Positions 62,695-64,000 of a stretch of 64,000 nucleotides of DNA are shown here, one piece after another. Every line of letters begins with the position of its first letter. Within the stretch, counting starts at the first letter, position 1. Made by a program: the position numbers and the translations under genes. Below the pieces are notes generated by a model. That model was not told where the DNA came from. It searched no databases and saw nothing but the letters and a program-made list of their open reading frames with translations. The DNA comes from Leptolyngbya ohadii IS1 (GTDB lineage: Bacteria; Cyanobacteriota; Cyanobacteriia; Elainellales; Elainellaceae): NCBI RefSeq assembly GCF_002215035.1, contig NZ_NKFP01000006.1, forward strand, positions 75,083 to 139,082, written 5' to 3'.

Positions 62695-63354
62695 CTACCG
62701 TCGCCGCTCCTGAAGCTTGCGATAGACCTGCCGGATATCAACTTTGTGGTGCGCCAGGGCAACCAGCGTGTGATAAAGCAGATCTGCTACCTCTCCGGCG
62801 ATCGCTTCCGGGTCGTCGTCCTTAAACGCCATCACCACTTCCGCCGACTCTTCGCCAATTTTCTTGAGGATCTTGTTATCCCCACCTGCCAGCAGCTTGC
62901 AAGTATAGGAATCGGGATTGGGGTTGTCCCGCCGATCGCAAATCACCTCAAACACCTGAGACAGGGTATCGGCAGGGGGAGGCTGAATCTGACCGTCAAC
63001 TTGGTGGAAGCAGCTCCGTTCTCCCGTATGACAGGCAATATCACCCTGCTGCTCAACCGTGACTAAAATCGCGTCGCTATCGCAGTCGTAGCGAATCGTC
63101 TTGACCTGCTGCAAATGTCCGGAAGTTGCGCCTTTATGCCAGAGTTCAGATCGCGATCGGCTCCAGAACCAGGTTTCGCCCGTCTCCAGGGTTTTTTGCA
63201 GCGATTCTCGATTCATCCACGCCATCATCAGCACCGTGCCATCCAGGTAGTCCTGCACGATCGCCGGAACAAGTCCCTGGTCGTTGTAGCGAATCTGGTC
63301 AAGGGGAATTGCGAGGGGGGAAGGTGGGATAGAAGACGATTGAGTGGGAGACAT
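62695..63354 (-). CDS. hisIE: bifunctional phosphoribosyl-AMP cyclohydrolase/phosphoribosyl-ATP pyrophosphatase
   Basis: Performs steps two and three of histidine synthesis. The 219-residue protein has HisI in front: [38 protein letters not shown], the zinc-binding Cys in [10 protein letters not shown] and [10 protein letters not shown]. The HisE part follows (about 125-215): [21 protein letters not shown] and [12 protein letters not shown], with the pyrophosphatase Glu residues, and [12 protein letters not shown]. The fusion is standard in cyanobacteria. Confidence 0.96.
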   Translation of the reverse strand: MSPTQSSSIPPSPLAIPLDQIRYNDQGLVPAIVQDYLDGTVLMMAWMNRESLQKTLETGETWFWSRSRSELWHKGATSGHLQQVKTIRYDCDSDAILVTVEQQGDIACHTGERSCFHQVDGQIQPPPADTLSQVFEVICDRRDNPNPDSYTCKLLAGGDNKILKKIGEESAEVVMAFKDDDPEAIAGEVADLLYHTLVALAHHKVDIRQVYRKLQERRR

Positions 63355-63464
63355 TGGAAAATCTGGCTGAAGCCGCGTTTAAGATCAATGTCTATTATCG
63401 GGGGAGACGACCGCTTCGCGCAGCCGCCTCTGTCGGATCGCTTTCTGCGAATCTTGCTCCGAGC

Positions 63465-63520
63465 CGCCCCCTAACCCCCATCTATTTCTTTCCGCTCCTG
63501 AGGAGCGAGTGGGGGAACCG
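63465..63520. repeat. family A palindrome with nested hairpin
   Basis: CCGCCCCCTAACCCCC and GGGGGAACCG arms flank CGCTCCTGAGGAGCG. It lies between the divergent hisIE and PfkB genes. Confidence 0.7.
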
Positions 63521-63559
63521 AACCATAGAATTGAGCAACTTTGTCAAACGATTAACTGC

Positions 63560-64000
63560 ATGGCACGGGGATTATTTGTTGGACTGGTGACGCTGGACTT
63601 AATTTATCTGCTGGAAGATTTGCCCGATCGCAATCAGAAGCAGGTGGCTCTGGATTACGCAGCAGCGGCGGGAGGTCCGGCAACGAATGCGGCGGTGACG
63701 TTTGGCTATTTGGGGAATCAAGCGCAGGGGTTGAGCGTCCTGGGATCGCATCCGATTCGCGAACTCATTCTGGCAGATGTGCAGTCCTGGGGAGTCTCGA
63801 TCGCCGATTTGCAGCCCGATCGGGTTGAACCGCCTCCTACTTCCTCGATTCTGGTGACGCGATCGACCGGAGAACGGGCAGTTATTTCCCTCAATGCCGT
63901 ACAGTCCCAGGCGCAGCCCCCCGCGATTCCGCCGGACATTTTGACCGATGTGGACATTGTGCTGATCGACGGACACCAAATGACCGTAGGGGAAACGATC
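63560..64000 (+). CDS. PfkB-family sugar kinase (5' part, cut by window end)
   Basis: Start of a ribokinase/PfkB-type kinase; the visible 147 codons leave the window in frame. It begins MARGLFVGLVTLDLIYLLED and has GGPATNAAVTFGYLG, the N-terminal PfkB signature that binds the sugar, and ILVTRSTGERAVI, typical of the beta-clasp lid. The ATP-binding C-terminal part (usually DTTGAGD) would lie beyond the window. The substrate (fructose, ribose, adenosine or other) cannot be told. Confidence 0.88.
   Translation, partial: MARGLFVGLVTLDLIYLLEDLPDRNQKQVALDYAAAAGGPATNAAVTFGYLGNQAQGLSVLGSHPIRELILADVQSWGVSIADLQPDRVEPPPTSSILVTRSTGERAVISLNAVQSQAQPPAIPPDILTDVDIVLIDGHQMTVGETI

Noticed and set aside
1-64000. 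CRISPR array, prophage, integron or insertion sequence
   Set aside because: No regular repeat-spacer pattern, no transposase or integrase and no phage structural gene was seen; the direct repeats found are short and local.

Overview
The window reads as a chromosomal segment of a cyanobacterium. It is rich in the cyanobacterial HIP1 octamer GCGATCGC and its CGATCG core. It carries a y-type thioredoxin, cyanobacterial FtsQ and FtsZ, HemL (C5 tetrapyrrole route), an ABC1 kinase, a Uma2-family protein and a Pmp3-like peptide. Two 14-bp sites match the published cyanobacterial LexA consensus. GC content is moderate, genes sit mostly singly or in short operons on both strands, and the gaps are full of short palindromic dispersed repeats. 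A freshwater or terrestrial, perhaps Leptolyngbya-like, lineage is a reasonable guess, but the sequence alone does not fix it. I saw no rRNA, tRNA, CRISPR array, transposase or prophage.

Layout. 1-9963: dcd (cut by the window edge), thioredoxin, fabG, two nearly identical small Cys-containing proteins, a GbsR/MarR regulator with a MacA/MacB-like ABC exporter operon, hisB and hemL. 9964-18054: a lipoprotein, a membrane protein, a thermonuclease-like protein, malate:quinone oxidoreductase, a decayed VapBC-type toxin-antitoxin locus, a rhomboid protease, and a class V aminotransferase next to a glutathione transferase. 18233-21202: a five-gene envelope cassette behind two perfect LexA boxes. 21395-27018: two radical-SAM proteins, pyruvate formate-lyase and an OFA-type antiporter, which together look like a fermentation module. 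27305-35724: a PPC-like protein, a GH8 glycosidase, ftsQ-ftsZ, an EamA transporter, galE and cobB/cbiA. 35926-43928: a Na+/H+ antiporter, a polyamine locus (an AdoMet decarboxylase-spermidine synthase fusion, then an agmatinase-like enzyme) and a Ca2+-type P-ATPase. 43929-52125: small proteins, a phytase-like lipoprotein, RNase D, trpB, a SUI1-type factor, Uma2, a GST, Pmp3 and an ABC1 kinase. 52289-64000: a 2441-residue multidomain adhesin, an amidase, a trypsin-co-occurring-domain protein, hisIE and the start of a PfkB kinase.

Most interesting points. (1) The LexA-box-headed cassette at 18233-21202 encodes three small membrane proteins, a basic coiled-coil membrane protein and a secreted lysozyme-like protein; I know of no described function for it. 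(2) A dispersed palindromic repeat lies in frame inside the cobB/cbiA coding sequence. (3) The SpeD-SpeE fusion keeps every SpeD catalytic residue and follows an NtcA-like box. (4) Four exact-period 11-bp direct repeats lie in front of cobB. (5) A possible orphan small RNA ends in a UUCG-tetraloop terminator next to dcd. Several gene relics (vapC, UPF0158, a DUF4347-like scrap) show ongoing decay between the housekeeping genes.
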